Assembly: GCF_026230105.1 (NCBI RefSeq)
Contig: NC_079484.1
Location: 6,091,805-6,155,804 of the forward strand
DNA from: Diorhabda sublineata
Taxonomy: Eukaryota; Arthropoda; Insecta; Coleoptera; Chrysomelidae
DNA: 64,000 nt
Reading direction: 5' to 3'
Shown here one piece after another: positions 1 through 11,639 of the stretch. Made by a program: the position numbers and the translations under genes. The notes beneath the pieces are model-generated. The model saw nothing but the letters and a program-made list of their open reading frames with translations, made no database searches and had not been told where the DNA came from. Each line of letters begins with the position of its first letter. Position 1 is the first letter of the stretch.

Positions 1-2220
1 ACATAGTTTTCTGATGTAATATAGTAAGTTTAAACTACCGAACTTTCTGCTACCTCTTCATTACCCTCGATACTAAGACTAGCGCCCATAACTTCTCAGG
101 TCTCTCGAGTCAAAATTCAACTGCAAGAAGATCAAGCATTAGCCACTCAAAACTCGAATTTGGTTATCTAATTTGTTCTTCCCCTTGTATTCATTTGTAC
201 CCGCTGTAGTTCTAATTTAACTATCAATCACATTTTAATTGAATGACACGGATATTCCGACTATAGATAGCAGTTGCAACTTAAGTCTAACTACAAAGAC
301 ATCCTAAACTTCGCAACTGAACAAAATGATAAAGAAACTCGAGTGTTCGTCTTGTTTAGAGTATTAGCAATGACCCCGAATCCTAATTTGAAAGCTTGTG
401 CCTTTTTACTCTTCCCTGAAATTGAAATCTGTAATTAAAGGATATTAGTTTGAAACTATAATCTGCATTCAAAAGACAGTAACCGATAAGTTAAAACTCA
501 AAACAGTTGGGAGGCTTCTAGTGGTACTACCAAGAATTGGAACTATGTCTCAACTTATATAACTGTCAAAAGGTGCTATTTTCAAAGAAAAAAATTGGAA
601 CTTTGGTAATTAGAAATCAGTCTTATTACTTTTCGCACTTCGTTGAAATATCTGATCAAGATGATAAGAAAGTGATTTAATTGAATAACAAGACATTTTG
701 TTATGTAAATTTATTTATTATCATCTTCAATATATACCCCTCCCCTCCCCTAATCCCATAAACAATGCAAGAAGTCTTTCACGTCAGTTATTTCAGGACA
801 GGCGGTTCAACAGATTCAAATCTTGTTTCTTCTAATGCTTATTTGATCCGCATTCAATATATTTGCGATCTTTGTGTTTTCATGTAAAATTTGTGGCGTA
901 TATTCATTCCTTGTCAATTCATATAGATTCAGCAATCGCACGAATACTTAACCGAAGATCAGAGCAAACAGGATTACCGACTTTTCATCCGCTTTGGCGT
1001 AGGCGACCCGGACGTGAATCATCAAACATCTCGGCCATCTTGAAAATACTTAAGCATGTGGTCGGGATAAATATTCATTACACTTTTTTCAATAAATTAT
1101 AGTTGCATGTGAAATCTTAAAGCAATCCATTCCTTTTTCTCGCGTCTATCATTTTTACAGCAAAACGAAAAAACAACGGCTATACTGGTTTGTCTACAGT
1201 CTACAGACTTGTCAGATATCACAATCGAAAGAGTAGGCTTCAGACGAAAAACTGACGTGGCTAACCTTTGACGCATGCGAGAAAGAAAGGAAAAGAAATT
1301 AATGGAAAAGTTTAAATAACGTGACAAACAAAATACATATGTAAACCGAAAAATGTATTGGCTATTATATCAAAATCATAGTCCCTCTCTGGTTGGTGAT
1401 TCCTTTAATTAAACCTCCAATGGAATCTATCTACTTGTTACGATTTATTGTAATTATTCTCTAATGAAACTCCACGTTTTTTCTTGATTAAACAACACTG
1501 ATTACATTACCAGTTTCCTCACTATTCAATTAATTGCTAGTTTAATTTGAATATTCTGGTTTTCAAAAACAAAAACAAAAATCATATATAATGCAGTTAG
1601 TGTCTTAAGTACGTTTTTATCTCTAGCAACACGACACTCACTAGTGATAACAAAATCGAAAGGCAATACAATTTAATTTTATTTCTTCATTAAAATCAAT
1701 AGACTCGTCACTGAAGTCACTTGAAATGCAAATTAAGACTGTAGGTATCACATCCTTATATCCATCCAGAAAAAGATGTGAAGGACACAGTGGTGTCTCG
1801 AATATAATTAAAATGACTATACTTTAAATCGAAATTCAGTCATTTTAATTTCTATTAGGTTCATGCTTAATGATATTCATTCCATTTTAATGAAAATCAT
1901 GAACTATATTACTGATGTAATCACATATTTAGGCAACGGAAGAGCGATGATTTGAAATAATCCAGCAGCAAAATAAATCATTCAATACCAAATTTTTCAA
2001 AATTTTGTATCGACAGCAGTATAAAAATGATTATCAGACAAAAGAAAATGTTGGTACAGCATATCAAGAAAATACAAAATATAAAACATTCAAAGTATAG
2101 TAAGGATTCATCGACATTTTTTCATTTAATGCATCAAAACTTATCCTTATAAACTTGATCCCTATAAAACGTTAAAAATCAATCAAGGTCAGTTTTCAAA
2201 ACATGTACTCTTATTCATAA
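1..2220. other. No recognisable gene
   Basis: This is AT-rich sequence with stop codons in all frames. The longest open stretch (863-1102, plus strand, 79 codons) has no family motif I recognise. I see no terminal repeats, tandem repeats or RNA gene. It is best read as intergenic or intronic DNA, possibly holding elements too old to recognise by eye. Confidence 0.6.
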
Positions 2221-2224
2221 TCTA

Positions 2225-2440
2225 GCATAAGATCAAAAAAATTGAACAATATGATTTCTAAAGATCATCAGCCTTTCTCAATAGTTGAAAATGAAGGTTT
2301 AAAAAATTTTTTGAAGGCTGATGGTCCTCAATATTAAATAACAGGCAGAGACGATGGTTAGACAATAAATATGAGGTTGTTTTAGAAACTTTCAAAACGA
2401 AATTGTGTACAATAGAAGACACAACCAAGATCATTGATCC
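2225..2440 (+). mobile_element. hAT transposase fragment (ZBED-like)
   Basis: One frame reads the short signature QPFSIVENEG followed by a hydrophobic/basic segment and DGPQY. In hAT transposases and ZBED-family proteins this block (commonly QPFS.VE..GF) lies just upstream of the region leading into the catalytic core. A one-base shift then opens a frame reading RRWLDNKYEVVLETFKTKL. That matches the following family segment, where a short Arg/Ser-rich stretch leads to a helix before the first catalytic Asp. No catalytic residues are preserved, and the fragment runs into the hAT-type MITE on its right. It is a dead remnant. I see the motif directly; the family name is from knowledge of ZBED/hAT proteins. 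Confidence 0.65.
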
Positions 2441-2845
2441 CCAAACTTTTTTGTTTCATAGACCACATTCAAAATTATGATGGGTGCGGTGAACCCTCTA
2501 TATTAACAATTTTCAAATCTCGAAAAAAACTGAAGATAAGATCTATCTATGAAAACTTGCGTTATGACTGGGTTTAAACGACGAATTTACAGTTTTCGAA
2601 AAAAGAGTCACAATTGATTTCTTGCTATGGTTAATTATTTGATAATAAAATCAACTAAATCATATTGGTTGAAGAAATCAAACCATCATTTTAGTTCTTC
2701 ACTATCGAAATAAAATAAATTTTCATTGACCCCCATTTACAATTGTGCATCCCCATTTTTTGTTGTAGGCCCAACAACGTAGATCCCCGTCGAGTCTCCC
2801 GTGGACCCCTGGTGGTCCACCTTGAACACTTTGGGAATCACGGAC
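2433..2845. repeat. hAT-type MITE
   Basis: The left end reads TTGATCCCCAAACTTTTTTG. The right end, reverse-complemented, reads TGATTCCCAAAGTGTTCAAG. These are imperfect terminal inverted repeats of about 45 bp that continue into related GGACCAC blocks. Ends of the type CAGTGATYCCCAAA followed by a GGACC-rich stretch are typical of non-autonomous hAT elements. There is no coding capacity inside. I could not define an exact 8-bp target duplication, which fits an old copy. It abuts the hAT transposase fragment on its left, so both may belong to one decayed element. Confidence 0.6.
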
Positions 2846-2849
2846 CTAG

Positions 2850-4990
2850 ATAATAGATATTTGGTCTGATAAGTTAAATATGAAAAGTTTTATAGGTTCA
2901 TTTTGGCATAGATTTTGAGCTCATTTCAGTTACTGTAGGCTTATAAATCTTTGTGGAAGATATATCACTATATATTTCTGAAATGCCTTTAAGAATTTGT
3001 GCTTTTTTTAATATCTAAACCATTCACATATCTAACTTATAGCAAAACAATCGATGTATATATATCGATACGACTATAAGATGCATTAAATGGAAAAAAA
3101 CTCGATGTTTTTTTTTCAGTGTCCATCACTGACTCATATTATCTACCTTTAATCTTGTCACATTTGCTGGTTTTTCAGTTATAAAAGGTGCTCGACTATT
3201 GATCGTTGTTATTTTGGTCATAAATTTAAACGTGTCATGACGGCGAATTCTTGGCACTCCTTGGTTATTTAACACCTGCTCTTGGTTACATTTGTTCCTA
3301 TTGTAATAGGTTCCCGTAATTTTTGAAAGGTATAAAAAAGTACTCATTAAGGCTGACAAAGTTATGTTTGTAATATAATAGACTTTCACAACAGAAGTTT
3401 CATTCTCATATTATTATTAATTATTAATATTCACTTATTTCATTGACGCCAATTTTATAAGCAACATTTCTGGATAATATCACTGTTAGAGATGACATAA
3501 ATTAAAAAGAAAATAAATTGTGATTAACAAAGACAGTTTACGCGAAATTATGTTTATATAAAAACGTATAGGTTTATTTGAAGATTAAAAAGTACTTTAT
3601 CCAAAAACAAACTTATTGAACATCAAGTTAATCCAATTAATCCCATATTGACTGAAGCTCCACCCTATTCTCAGCTAAACTGCCTGAACGGAGTATCCTG
3701 ATTCAAAATATTTGGTTAGATTGAAATCGAAATTGGAAGCTGGCATATTCATATCAACTTATCTTTACAACTTAACATTTACTGATTAACCAAGCACGGT
3801 AGAGACGCGCGTTATCCTAAAATGACTGTACCAGATGTTAAAATGGTCATAGAACCTCTAACCACAAGAACCAAGTCAGTAAAACTCTCAGAATTTATAC
3901 CAGACTACAACATAATTGAGCCTCATCGATAGCTCATTCTTACGTAAATGTTGCATTGGGCAAATATTTTTCCTTATTTCTTCAGATTCAAATCTGCACT
4001 TGGTCTTCTAGTGTAGTTGCCGATTTGAATGAACTACTGAAGAGTCTTTGATCAGCAACAATGCCTTAGACTTGAAAATAATATTGATTACAACTATCTG
4101 CAATTAAAAATTTCTAACTTGAATCGTTCTATAGGTACGAAGGTTCTAATTTTCAATTACCAAGTGTGTAAGTCTAATATTCTGGTAGTATTAACTATAC
4201 TGATACACCACTGAGAAGGTAGAAAGGAACATTACTGCCAACCACTCAGATTTGTATTTAAATCCTTAATGAACTAACTTAAACGTGAGTGTGTTAATAG
4301 TATTAACGTGAGTTACTTTCAGAATTCTTTCTGTCACTTCGTGAGAAGAGAAGATTGACTTTATCTTATTAATCCTACATTATTGACCAGTGGACTTTTA
4401 TAAACCGGAAAAATAAAATATCTGGAAGTAAATCGATAGTTTTTAAATTGTTTCTTTAATGATCTATCAATCATCGTCTTGAATTATAACCGTTAAAATA
4501 AGGTGTAAATTAGATTCAGATTTTTGTTATCAAACTTCTATTTTAAACTAATTGATTTTTAATACTAAAATGAACCTATCGGAACTTTTGTGGAATTTGT
4601 GGAGAAAGTTTTTTATTTCCACCGCTAAGGAAATAAAAACTAGAAGACAAATTCGACCTACTTGAGAATTTGATTGACCTCTTTAATCACTAAACTTGTA
4701 AACAAGCAATTAATATTTTCAACAATCAGTCAGACAAGTTTCAGCTTCTTAAATTGTCGAAATATGGATAATGTTACAAACGCAGAGGAAATGATAATAA
4801 TAATTGTAATAAACACAACAAGCCCGATGATAATATTGTAGGTGTAGCTGAAGAGGTACATAGTGCACTCCATGAGTTCTTGGTCTCATATAACAACCCT
4901 CTAATAGAAAACCCTCATAAAAATATTTATGCACGCGTCAGTGACAAGCTTTACACAAAGTTTCAACTTGGTACTTCCATCCATTTCATT
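2850..4990. other. No recognisable gene
   Basis: This is AT-rich DNA with only short random frames. I found no motif, tandem repeat or terminal repeat. A run of eight or more T at about 3110 and a short AAT/ATT-rich patch at 4795-4815 are simple sequence. Confidence 0.6.
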
Positions 4991-5013
4991 ATAGGAGAGC
5001 TCGATCAACCAAA

Positions 5014-5620
5014 ATGTCTCAAATTGAGTCTTGTGCTGTTATAAAATTTTTGACTACAGAAGGATTAGTACCAATACAAATCAAAACAGAATGGAGATTG
5101 TTTACGGAGACTTTTGTTCATAATTTTCAACAATTAGAATTGGTCTTAGTTGTTTCGATGGGGGCGAAAATCTTCGCGTGCGGGAGGTTCTTTGACGGTA
5201 ACTATTCCAGAGATTAAATTATTGGAAGGAATTGTTCACATGACCAGAGGTAAAAACAAAACAAATTGCAGCATATACCGGTATTTCCAAAACAAGTGTT
5301 CTAGGAATATACATGAGCTACTATGACAAGAATTAGTGGTCGAATTCTCAGCGCAGTGCAAAAGCAGTACCGAGCAGAGAAAGTCCTTTCTAAAAAAAGC
5401 AAAGGCCAGGAAAAACAACAAAAAAGTGTTATGGAACTGCGAGGACATCCTTTTGATTGACCTCAAGGAATCAAATACAACCATGAACACTGGTTACTGG
5501 CTTCATCACAATGCTCAACTCCACACTGCTTCGCTTTATAACATCCACCATATATTCTAGATTTGATTCGGTCCGCCTAGAGAGAGCTTATTCAGATTTT
5601 CTGGATAGTGTGTGGAAATA
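5014..5620 (+). mobile_element. Degraded mariner transposon
   Basis: The frame at 5014 starts like a mariner transposase: an initiator Met, an Ile/Glu-rich start, then AVIKFLTTEGL, which corresponds to the first helix of the N-terminal DNA-binding domain. After several shifts, a frame near 5430-5535 reads DLKESNTTMN and then HHNAQLHTASL. This is the block around the second catalytic Asp (usually HHDNA.PHTA), here with the Asp lost. A third frame at about 5540-5575 reads HPPYILDLIRSA, equivalent to HPPYSPDLAPSD. The three blocks are in the right order, but the spacing is too short for a full ~345-residue protein, so internal segments are missing. No clean terminal repeat was found. It is inactive. 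Confidence 0.82.
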
Positions 5621-5629
5621 AAAGGAGAA

Positions 5630-5960
5630 CATAATTCATGACGTTTATTTCCATGTTAAGTTAATACCTCATGGACTGCACAAAGTATCAAACTAGTAAT
5701 ATCTGGCTGTACGATCCCTGTTTCAGTAAAGTTGCCCCAAACTATGTCTTTCAAATGAATTTACCGATATCAAAATCATTTGAAAACTATCTTATAACAT
5801 GTGAAGTATCTTATGAAATAATAAAAAAAGTTTAGTTTTTAGTACCTAATAAAACCAAATACAATCAAATTAGCCCCTTTTCGACTAATTAGTGTGTAAG
5901 TTTTCCAAACTTATTGGAAGCAGATCCGCAGATCTGATACGTTTCTTAAGGAGTTGATCT
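5630..5960. other. Nothing recognised
   Basis: This is AT-rich spacer between the mariner and LINE remnants. It may contain the decayed 3' end of the mariner, but no inverted terminal repeat is visible. Confidence 0.5.
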
Positions 5961-5964
5961 AAAC

Positions 5965-6425
5965 TATCTCTTCAAGTTATGACGCAAAGTATTCATCATT
6001 TGTTTATAGATTCTAAGCAGGCTTGTGACACAATCGATAGAGATAAATTATATATTGCCTGGAGCTTACTGGAAATTCCGAAAAAATTGTAGAGCTAACA
6101 AAATGATATCAGATAATTCACCAATTAGAACAACGAGGAATTTTGTAATCAGAAAGATTATAACAGGAAGATCCATTATCAAGTGAGGCTTTTATTATAG
6201 TCTTAAAGAGAGCAAGAGACAAAGAACAGAGTTTATTGCTATAAGCAGCAATACTTGTATATGCAGACGATTTAGATTTGTTAACCATAACAAATAATGT
6301 AATGGAAGAGACTGCAAAGAATTATTGACTAAGAGACAAGAGACAACCAAGTATGTTATTAAGCCAGAATGTGATTGGTAGAAAAAAAATTAATGGAGAT
6401 TAAATCGTCGAGAAAATGAACAACT
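5965..6425 (+). mobile_element. LINE reverse-transcriptase fossil
   Basis: A frame at about 5995-6060 reads IHHLFIDSKQACDTIDRDKLY. This is the RT block with the first catalytic Asp, in the wording typical of insect endonuclease-RT elements of the RTE-like group (FIDFKQAYDSI). Further on, another frame reads ILVYADDLDLLTITNNVMEE, the YADD catalytic box with its usual follow-on. Several stops and frameshifts lie between them. Endonuclease, C-terminus and 3' tail are absent: the remnant ends where Helitron sequence begins. The element moved by target-primed reverse transcription; this copy cannot. Confidence 0.78.
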
Positions 6426-6429
6426 AGAT

Positions 6430-7035
6430 AATTTTCGATGCACAGAAGTACTGCATTGATTCGAGCAGCGTGTCGATACGATTGTATCATTGATTACTGT
6501 GGCGCAAGTTTTCCGGAGAAAAGCCAGAGTTGTGCTGCCTTAGTGGGAAAGTGAAATTGCCATTATCAACTCCGCAACTTGAACCATTGCTTCGTGGCGA
6601 AACGCCTGAATAAAGAAATTTTCTAACAAAAACTCAAAAAATACACAATGGCTTCTTTTTAATGACATAATTTGTGGCAGATATTATCGAAGATCGAGGA
6701 TTTAATACGATATTAGAAGTTATACTTCGAAACACCAACCAAAACTGTGCAAGGGAACGTGTTTGATGGTAAGTAAATTGATGAACAATGTGATTTGAGC
6801 GACCATACTCAAAGGAAAGTGAAAGGAAAATTCCAAGGTGACGAAGTTCTAATTTCGAGGATCCCCGATAATCCTAACCGATTTGCCGCTTGAGTTTCAA
6901 GGACTCAATTTCTGATCCATATTACATTCCCCATGACCATGAACAAATCACAGGCAACTTTTGTAAATTTGGGGTCTGATTCTAAAAAATCCTGTTTTCT
7001 GAATGGTCAATTATATGTGGCATTATGAGAAACGC
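6430..7035 (+). mobile_element. Internally deleted Helitron
   Basis: Two blocks of a Rep/helicase protein are joined. At about 6500-6650 the frames read a Cys-containing finger remnant (YCGASFPEKSQSCAA), then GKVKLPLSTPQLEPLLRGETPE and an N-F-L-x-K-x-x-K-x-x-N-x-x-F stretch. This matches the N-terminal Helitron domain. At about 6830-7030 the frames read GDEVLISRIPDNPNRFA, TFPMTMNKSQA and SCFLNGQLYVAL, the C-terminal PIF1-type helicase motifs V and VI region (canonical TINKSQGQ and HGQLYVALSR). The Rep HUH nuclease and most of the helicase are gone. The right side is cut off by the next LINE at about 7035. I cannot see Helitron termini here. Confidence 0.8.
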
Positions 7036-7830
7036 AAAATCACATTATAACATACGTATAAAGACAGTAGCATACGCAGATGATGTAACTATCATACCAA
7101 ATGGACAGAAGGAATTAATAAAGGTGATCAACAAATTAGAATAAGAAGCAAGCAATTACAGACTGGAAATAAATGCAGAGGAAACAAAATGTATGAAAAT
7201 AGGGGGAAAACCAGAATATAGAGCAAATCAACTGAAAACTAATGACGTTGGGACAAAAACACGAGACAGGATAAAGAAAAGGTTACAACAAGGCTATCAA
7301 GCCTATGGAAGAAACAAGAACAAACATATAACCAAACAAAATAAAATGAAAATGCACAAAATCCTAATAAGACCAGTAATCACGTATGCGATGGAAACAG
7401 TAATCAACAAAAGGGAAGAAGAAGAAGAGAAAAATAATGGGAACTATAACAGGTACAAAGACAACACAGGAAGGAGAAAAGAGAGCAAAGAGAAACGAAC
7501 GAAAAGAGAAAGGACTGGAGAAGAAAAAGACTCAACTGGGCAGGGTATATAATGAGAAGAAAACCAACTGAAAGAATAACGCAATAGGCTCCAAAAAGAA
7601 GGTGGATATAAGAGCCCTTAATATAGAGAACTGGATGGCAAAATTCCGGAACCAAAATAAATGGAAAATAATAACAAAAGCAGCCAAGACAAACGATAAT
7701 TTAAAAAGGAAAACAAAAATAGATAACGAGGAGTAACGGACCTCAAAAAAGGTTTTTAAAGAGCTATAAGCGATAGCCATAATCCAAAAGATCGAAAGGC
7801 TTGATGATGATGTTGATGATGATGTTCTTA
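7036..7830 (+). mobile_element. LINE RT C-terminus with simple-repeat tail
   Basis: The remnant starts near an RT catalytic box reading TVAYADDVTIIPNGQKELIK, followed by a thumb-like segment LEINAEETKCMKIGG. A long open frame (7193-7552, 119 codons) continues through Lys/Arg/Glu-rich sequence. That frame keeps ILIRPVITYAMET, the usual [LV]TYG.E.W-like step after the RT. The 3' end carries a TGATGATGTTGATGATGATG tail at about 7801-7828, like the short simple-repeat tails of RTE-clade elements. The copy is 5'-truncated, as is normal after incomplete reverse transcription, and it interrupts the Helitron on its left. It is a different copy from the one at 5965, because both contain a YADD box. 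Confidence 0.83.
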
Positions 7831-7839
7831 CGCTTGATA

Positions 7840-8725
7840 ATAAAAAAAAATGTTATCGGTTATCTTGATGAAGGGTGCACCAAAATAGTTGACTTAAAAA
7901 GAATCATTGAAATAATTATTTTTTTTATTTATAGTTATTATCCTAATAGAAAAATGAGTGAATAAAATCCAAAATCTGCTTATTTATAGCTTTATAGCTA
8001 AGGCGAAAAAAAGGGTTAGTTAGTATTTATATAAGACAAACGAGTAGAATAATTTGAAATTAACAATGTTTCTCCTGATAACTACATTTTTATAAGGTAG
8101 AAAAATTTCTCTTTGTACAATTTATGCAAACTATAAAAGTCTTGAAATACTGAAAAGGAGATAACAGTTCCAACTCATTTTGGATGATTACTTTTTATAA
8201 CACATACCGTTATTTCAACTGTTCTAAAACGTAGTCAACTTGAGGTACGTATTTTAACTGGGCTATAAAAACAGTTGACTGAATGCGGCTGACACGTTTA
8301 CAACCAATATCGAATGAGGAAAACACTATGAAGACAGCTGAACTTCATTAAATTGGCTTCAATGTGTAAAAAAAACTAGAAGAAATGTAACGTGTAGGAG
8401 AAAATTGTCTGTTCACAGTACAATATAAATGTTGTAAAACAGGTGAAGCTGTGTAAGATCTTTTGGTTTAATTTTCCTTAAGAACTGTGATTTGTTCTGT
8501 TTCAATACAAACAATGAAACCCCATAATAATTCTAAACAATAAGAATAAAACCATATCTTAGTATTCAAATTGAATTTTTCACTTAATGCGCAATAAATG
8601 AATGATATAATTGGTGTAACAATTTACAATGATGGGAAATTGAGGAATAAATGACATAACAACACTATAGTACATTTAAAAAATGCGGTTTTTTAGAGAA
8701 ACGTTAATACAAGGGAGTAAGTTAG
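7840..8725. other. No recognisable gene
   Basis: This is AT-rich DNA with no open frame over 60 codons and no motif I recognise. It ends at a short TAC triplet microsatellite (8725-8746). Confidence 0.6.
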
Positions 8726-8742
8726 TTAGTCTACTACTACTA

Positions 8743-9063
8743 CTACTTGGAAAACCGGAATGACGCCTCGGTAGCTGCCTTGTTCTTGTATAGTGTTTCA
8801 AAAAAACTTAGTTGTTGTGCATTTAGCTGAGATTTTAACTGTATCACCTTCTCTTTTCTCAGAGCTGAGTTCAGCGGAAAATCTTTTTCAATTCCACTGT
8901 GAACTGTCTTGAAATGACGCTCGACATTTCCTTCCTTTCCAACAGAGACACTCACATTTCAAAGTAAACACACATATTTATCTTTAACTTGCATGAAAAA
9001 GTAATCGGGATCCCACTCTGCATGATAGTGATAGGTTTTCGGCTTTTTGCTTGAACTAGCCAT
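8743..9063 (-). pseudogene. hAT/ZBED-type BED-finger N-terminus, one stop
   Basis: Read on the minus strand from the ATG at 9063, this encodes about 106 residues with one interruption. The order is: a short Ser/Lys-rich start, WDPDYFF, then VKDKYVCLL followed by a TGA stop (8961-8959), then GNVERHFKTVH, then a helix-rich segment KVIQLKSQLNAQQLSFFETL and KAATEASFRFSK. This is the N-terminal layout of ZBED/GTF2IRD2-like hAT-derived proteins: a CxxC..HxxxH BED finger followed by coiled helices. The stop sits where the second zinc-binding Cys is expected, so TGC/TGT to TGA is the likely change. The rest of the frame is unbroken. The fragment ends at a TAG/TAC triplet repeat, either a truncation or an exon end (the codons after SFRFSK read GTAGTAG). 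Downstream transposase domains are absent. Confidence 0.83.
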
Positions 9064-9069
9064 AGTAAA

Positions 9070-10640
9070 AATGACCAAGGAAAGAGCTTAAACGTGTACA
9101 AGTGAATTAAGCGCATACGGCACAGACATAACCCCACTCTGGCTTCAGGCGGAACAAACAAACAGTCTGCAAAACAAAAACGGTAATGACTAATCGGCTG
9201 CAGTGTCCCAGACACTCAGTGTTGCCAACCCGATCGACTGTTTGGCGACCACTGTTCTAATAATTGATTGAAACATCCGCTACGGAGTATTCACAATTTT
9301 TTCATTCACGTCCCCAATGAGATTCGATCTACCAACCAAGAATGAACGACGACTTCCCAAACGAAATTATGAGGGAATAGTTTAAAAATTTGTTTAGAAA
9401 ATTCCATTAAAACATTTAATCAGACAAACTAACAATGATAGTTAAATAAACTGTGATAAAAACTATTAATTCGATAGTTTTTGAAAATCTATAGATGATA
9501 GTTTTTTTCACAGAAATATGTGTTATATATAAAGAACAAAATAGGCGTCACATCTTTATGTAAATAGTCCCATACTTTTTGAAGGTTTTGAATAATAATA
9601 ATTTAATAATATCTATGCCTTTTCCGATAAGGTATTATCCTAAAATATACATGTATATGAATTAATCTGTAATTTCTGTGAAACAGATTTCAAATTCATC
9701 TAAAGTTCGGTATACGATCCTCTCACCTCCCACATCTCTAATCTCGTTGTAGCAGAAAACAATTACCCTAAAACAATCGCTTCAAATAACGAACAACCGA
9801 AAACAAAAGAAGTAATCAAACCATATTTAAATTTTAAATGTCTTAATTTAAACTGTACAGTAAACATTTTCAAGTTAATTGCTTTAGTCCACCTGCGGCA
9901 ATTAATATTAATTAATCTTTAAAAAAATTGCCATGGGAGATAATTTCTAGAGGGATTAAAGTTGAATTGAACCGGAGTGAAGACGAGGTACGTGTCCATA
10001 TTATTTTTTGATTATATAGAATTAAAAAATCAACTTTTATTGAATTAGCACCTCAAAATTTTCGGATACATCAAATTACTCGTAACCAATTGTATCAATT
10101 TATTTTTCTTCAGCAAAATATTTTCAAGTAATTTTATAAAAAACCAAAAAGAACGTAGCGTACACTGATTTTTGTGAGTTATCCTTCATGAGAAATCATT
10201 TATATCCTATCCGACTCCCCACTGAACTTCACGCATTTATTGCCGGACAATATCTCATTACTTATCCCCCCCTCCCACTCTCTGAAACTAATTTTTGTCA
10301 TGACGACGCGTCCGACCAACCGGAGATAAAGATTCCGCTATGTTGCCAATACGGATAATATATATTAGATATAAAGGTAGTTACAGAAACAAGAAAACAC
10401 GAAAATTTCATTTTTTAAATGGTTAAACAGAAATAGGCAGCATAGAAGAATTATATTGATAAAAAAAGCCATGAGACACGAAGTCAAGAAAGAAACTATA
10501 GAAGCAAAAAAGAAAACATGTGTGCAATTCCGAGAATAATAATAAAGACAATAACAGAATCTTTTGGAACGAAATCGGAGCAAAGAGAGGAAGAAAAAGA
10601 AAGAAAATAGGAAGAATAGGAGATTAAACAAACAAAATTC
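9070..10640. other. No recognisable gene
   Basis: This is AT-rich sequence. A GC-richer patch at about 9190-9260 contains CAGTGTTGCCAACCCGA, which resembles a hAT terminal motif and could be the outer end of the hAT gene fragment to its left, but no partner end was found. A purine-rich plus strand (10440-10640) produces long minus-strand frames of low complexity with no family signature. Confidence 0.5.
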
Positions 10641-10643
10641 ATT

Positions 10644-10790
10644 GGAAACGTTCACTATTGACGGCTGACAAACAAATACTAAACAACGTGGCGTGCTGTA
10701 TAGATTGTATACTTTCTACTAGAGTGGTATTTTTTGAAGCAGCTACCGCTATCTCTAGGTCAGGCTAGGTACTTCTGGGACCAGACTCGT
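10644..10790 (+). repeat. Dispersed repeat family A, copy 1
   Basis: About 145 bp running from AACGTTCACTATTGACGGCT to CTAGGTCAGGCTAGGTACTT recurs in the same orientation at 63368-63505, 53 kb away, with scattered substitutions and a short indel. No coding frame is shared. It sits directly upstream of the LINE remnant at 10795, so it may be part of that element or an older insertion next to it. Confidence 0.85.
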
Positions 10791-10794
10791 AGAA

Positions 10795-11612
10795 AGAAAA
10801 ATAGAACATATTACATTCATCGATTTGACAGCTGCATTCGACTCAATAGATAGAACAATTGTAGGGGATATTATCAAGAAAATAGGATTACCTAGCAAAC
10901 CGAATATACGAAAACGTAAGAGGGAAAGTTTAAATGGATTGAAAAAGCAGTTTGGGATGGAGATAGTAGTAAAACAAAGAGATAATCTTAGTCCTCTACT
11001 ATATATACTTGTCATCGATATAAATTAAAATATAATTGGCTAAAGAAACCTGGAACCGGTAAAAATAGACGGATTAGTATATACAGAGCATACAGTAATC
11101 ATAGCAGATACATTTGAGAAAATAGAAGAGAAAGTGGACAACAGAATAGTTGAGAATGGAAGTAGATATCAATGAATGTGAAAGGATGGTTATATATCAA
11201 AAAATTGACCGCTTTTGAATAACTGGGAGTCATAGGAAACGAGTTATAGATATAGCGAATAGAGTGAAAAAAGCAAGTCAAGTATACTATGTTCTCAATA
11301 AGATAATTTTCGGAAAAAGAAATAGGAGAAAACGATGAAAGTGAAACTTGGGTCATGAACAAGAAAATGCAAAAAGAAAGAAATATCATAAAGCCTAATG
11401 AGAAAAGTAGCAGAAGCAAGAAGATAGAAAAAAAGAAGAAAAAGAAAACCCAGGAAAACTTTGGCTAGAAAAAGTAGCAAATAACGGGGGAGAACAATTT
11501 AGCAGATAAATGAAATAGCAAAGGAGTGAAAATGGATGAAAGGAGAATGGAAACTGGAATCCCAATACTCTGATTCTCAAAAGGGCGTAAAGAGTTCTAG
11601 AGAAGAAGAAGA
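10795..11612 (+). mobile_element. LINE reverse-transcriptase fossil
   Basis: The open frame at 10825-11028 is preceded by FIDLTAAFDSIDR, the RT block with the first catalytic Asp (usual form FVDL.KAFD.V.R), and continues into IGLPSKPNIRK and LSPLLYILVIDIN, the classical L-S-P-x-L-F/Y block before the YADD region. The YADD box has decayed; later frames read EKIEEKVDNRI and Lys/Arg-rich C-terminal sequence. The remnant lacks the endonuclease and ends at about 11612, facing an antisense LINE tail only ~30 bp away. It is inactive. Confidence 0.83.
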
Positions 11613-11639
11613 TAATACAACTACCTCTTTAGAATAACT

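Noticed and set aside
10365..10655. Minus-strand 96-codon hydrophobic protein
   Set aside because: The frame is an effect of purine-rich plus-strand sequence (Phe/Leu/Ser runs). No start context, domain or signal supports a gene. The same applies to frames at 7404-7655, 7532-7780 and 11099-11580.
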